Source of the DNA: Candidatus Pantoea persica
GTDB taxonomy: Bacteria; Pseudomonadota; Gammaproteobacteria; Enterobacterales; Enterobacteriaceae
Assembly (NCBI RefSeq): GCF_013753875.1
Contig: NZ_SMDS01000016.1
Location: 1-64,000 of the forward strand
Direction: 5' to 3'
Length of the DNA stretch: 64,000 nucleotides
The notes under the pieces were generated by a model. The model made no database searches. It had not been told where the DNA came from and was given only the letters and a program-made list of their open reading frames with translations. Each line of letters begins with the position of its first letter. Position 1 is the stretch's first letter. Positions 62,512 through 64,000 of this stretch are shown one piece after another. Position numbers and translations under genes: made by a program.

Positions 62512-63590
62512 TGCGCTGGCAAACGACCAGATCGGCGCGCTGGCGCATCACCGCACGCTATGGCGATCGGCTGCATTTCGCCTTCGCCGCCAGCGATATC
62601 GCCTGGCCGGTGGCGCTGGGCGTCGCCATCGCTCAGCCGCTGCTGCGCCCGCTGCTGAACCGCACGCTGCAGCAGATCCCGGTCGATACGCAGCGCCAGA
62701 TGCGTGACGGCTGGCTGACGCCGCCGCAGCCGGGCAACGCCATGGCGATGCGCTCCCTGTCGCGGCTGGTGCTCGGCGTGGTGAGCGCCGCCATCCTGGC
62801 GCTGGTCTACACAGCAGCGCCAGTTCGCTGCTGACCCTGCTGAACAACCTATAGGATCATGTGCGCATCGAGAGCAACAGCTTTACCCTGGCGCCGCGCC
62901 CGCTGGCGTTGCGCGACTGGCTGGCGCAGCAGCAGCGCTTCTACCAACCTTTGATGCGCGCCGGCGGCCCGACGCTGCGCGTCGAGGCGCTGACGCCGCT
63001 GTCAGAGAGCGTGCTGATCGATGCGGACCGGCTACAGCAGGTGATCAACAACCTGATGACCAACGCGCTGAAGTTTACCGCGCAGGGCGTCATCCGCTTG
63101 ACGCTCGTCGCTGACGACCGCTGGCTCACCTTCAGCGTGCAGGACAGCGGCAGCGGCATTCCGCCGCAGGAGTAGCCCGGCTGTTCGATCCTAGTATCAG
63201 GCGCCATCCAGCAAAAAGGTTTCGGTAAAGGGCAGCGGCACCAAGGTCAAGGTCAGCCTGCCGCTGCGGCGCTGCGAAGCCACGCCGCAGGAACCCGTCG
63301 CGCTGCCCCGCTACGCCGACCTGCGCATCGCCGTGGTGGACGATCATCCGGCCAATCTGCTGGTGTTGCAGCAGCAGTTGGCGCGCTTCAACATCCAGGC
63401 AGACGGCCTTGCCGAGGGACGTGCGCTGCTGCGCCGTCGAGAGTGCCAGCGGCAAAGGCCGACGCGGCGGGTGCTCTGCTCCACCGACGCCCAGCTGCTC
63501 GCGCTGCCGCTACGCGAGAACGAGCGCGTGATGATCAAACCGGTTCAGCTCGGCGATATCTCCGCGCTGCTGACGGACTTCGCGCCGGAC
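62512..63590 (+). pseudogene. EvgS-like hybrid sensor kinase, remnant
   Basis: Pieces of a large hybrid kinase: a solute-binding-like segment (FAASDIAWPVALGVAIAQPL), a membrane segment, the end of the HisKA region (SLLTLLNNL then TAG, 62852), the ATPase N-box (QQVINNLMTNALKF) and G-box (VQDSGSGIPPQE then TAG, 63173), a frameshift and a receiver domain ([20 protein letters not shown]). The phospho-His region is missing. The receiver runs in frame into zitB. Confidence 0.75.
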
Positions 63591-64000
63591 CCGCTGGCGG
63601 CGTTCGTCAACGCCATCGCGCTGCTGGTGATTACCGCGCTGATCATCTGGGAGGCGCTGTGGCGTTTCTACCAGCCACAGCCGGTGACCGCGGCAGCCTG
63701 ATGCTCGGCATCGCTGTGGCGGGCCTGCTGGCCAATCTGCTTTTGTTCTGGCTGCAGCACCCACGGCAGCGAGGAAAAAACCTGAACGTGCGCGCAGCCG
63801 CGCTGCACGTGATGGGCGATCTGCTCGGCTCGGTGGGTGCCATCGTCGCGGTGCTGGTGCTCCTCTTTACCGGCTGGACGCCATGACCCGATCCTGTCGC
63901 TGCTGGTGTCATTGCTGGTGCTGCGCAGCGCCTGGACGCTGCTGCGGGAAAGTCTGCATGAGCTGCTGGAGGACGCGCCTGCGCTGATAGACGTGGAGAA
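63591..64000 (+). pseudogene. zitB: ZitB zinc efflux CDF transporter, 5' truncated, runs off window
   Basis: Cation diffusion facilitator exporting Zn(II). The sequence enters at [21 protein letters not shown] (transmembrane helix 3 region), fused in frame to the kinase receiver. Frameshifts lie near 63690 and 63880. The zinc-site [18 protein letters not shown] and later [15 protein letters not shown] helix are readable. The C-terminal part lies outside the window. In E. coli zitB is next to ybgS and aroG, so this position is ancestral. Confidence 0.8.

Overview
Organism. This is GC-rich enterobacterial DNA. Gene content and order match Enterobacterales blocks (glnHPQ-ybiO-rlmF, dinG-ybiB, mlrA-yohO-yehWXY-osmF, pbpG-yohCDF, rhlE-ybhQ-ybhP-clsB-ybhL-moaEDCBA-yvcK-uvrB-bioDCFB/A-ybhB-pgl-ybhA-modCB-acrZ-modEF-galTKM-gpmA-aroG-ybgS-zitB). 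The hut genes, idi, a GH15 hydrolase and a gal operon without galE point to the Erwinia/Pantoea/Mixta group; this is inference, since no marker gene could be compared. More than half of the genes are broken, by in-frame stops (mostly TAG), one-base frameshifts, internal deletions and gene-to-gene fusions, yet the dead genes still read clearly as their ancestors. That is the picture of a recently host-restricted bacterium, most likely an insect symbiont, in early genome decay.

Layout. 0-4.1 kb: (CT)38 repeat, rhtA, dead dps, intact glutamine importer glnHPQ with an NtrC-type site. 4.3-9.7 kb: dead ybiO and rlmF, a flavin reductase, remains of a histidine-utilisation cluster (hutG, hutI, hutF, hutD, hutH) and a scrap of ybiB. 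9.7-14.5 kb: intact dinG with a LexA box, dead phytase-like phosphatase, intact GNAT, dead XRE regulator. 14.6-22.6 kb: the yeh/yoh block with intact mlrA, yohO, yohC, yohD and idi; the osmoprotectant ABC system, pbpG and yohF are dead. 22.7-32.4 kb: dead GH15, intact ldtB core, dead MBL hydrolase/LysR pair, ZntB, Pit, MFS and DusC. 32.4-39.7 kb: intact rhlE and ybhQ; dead ybhP, clsB, ybhL; the moa operon broken throughout. 40-43.8 kb: intact yvcK and uvrB, then a DnaA-box cluster resembling DARS1. 44.5-49.5 kb: fully intact divergent biotin operon bioDCFB/bioA with its BirA operator. 49.5-59.3 kb: intact pgl; dead ybhB, Rpn, ybhA, modCB (modA gone), modE, modF, galT, galK, galM. 59.4-64 kb: intact gpmA, dead aroG, near-intact ybgS, and an EvgAS-like two-component system collapsed into zitB.

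How it fits together. What survives is core: glutamine import, SOS and excision repair (dinG, uvrB), glycolysis and pentose phosphate steps (gpmA, pgl), an RNA helicase, isoprenoid supply (idi), peptidoglycan L,D-transpeptidation (ldtB) and complete biotin synthesis from the BioC step onward. What is lost is free-living catabolism and stress physiology: histidine, galactose, molybdate and molybdenum cofactor, osmoprotectant uptake, phytate, phosphate and divalent-metal transport. The untouched biotin operon amid this wreckage is the main biological signal and suggests biotin provisioning to a host. I found no new defence or mobile system, and no tRNA, rRNA, CRISPR array or recognisable insertion sequence. 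Orthologue comparisons rest on remembered Escherichia coli sequences, not on searches.
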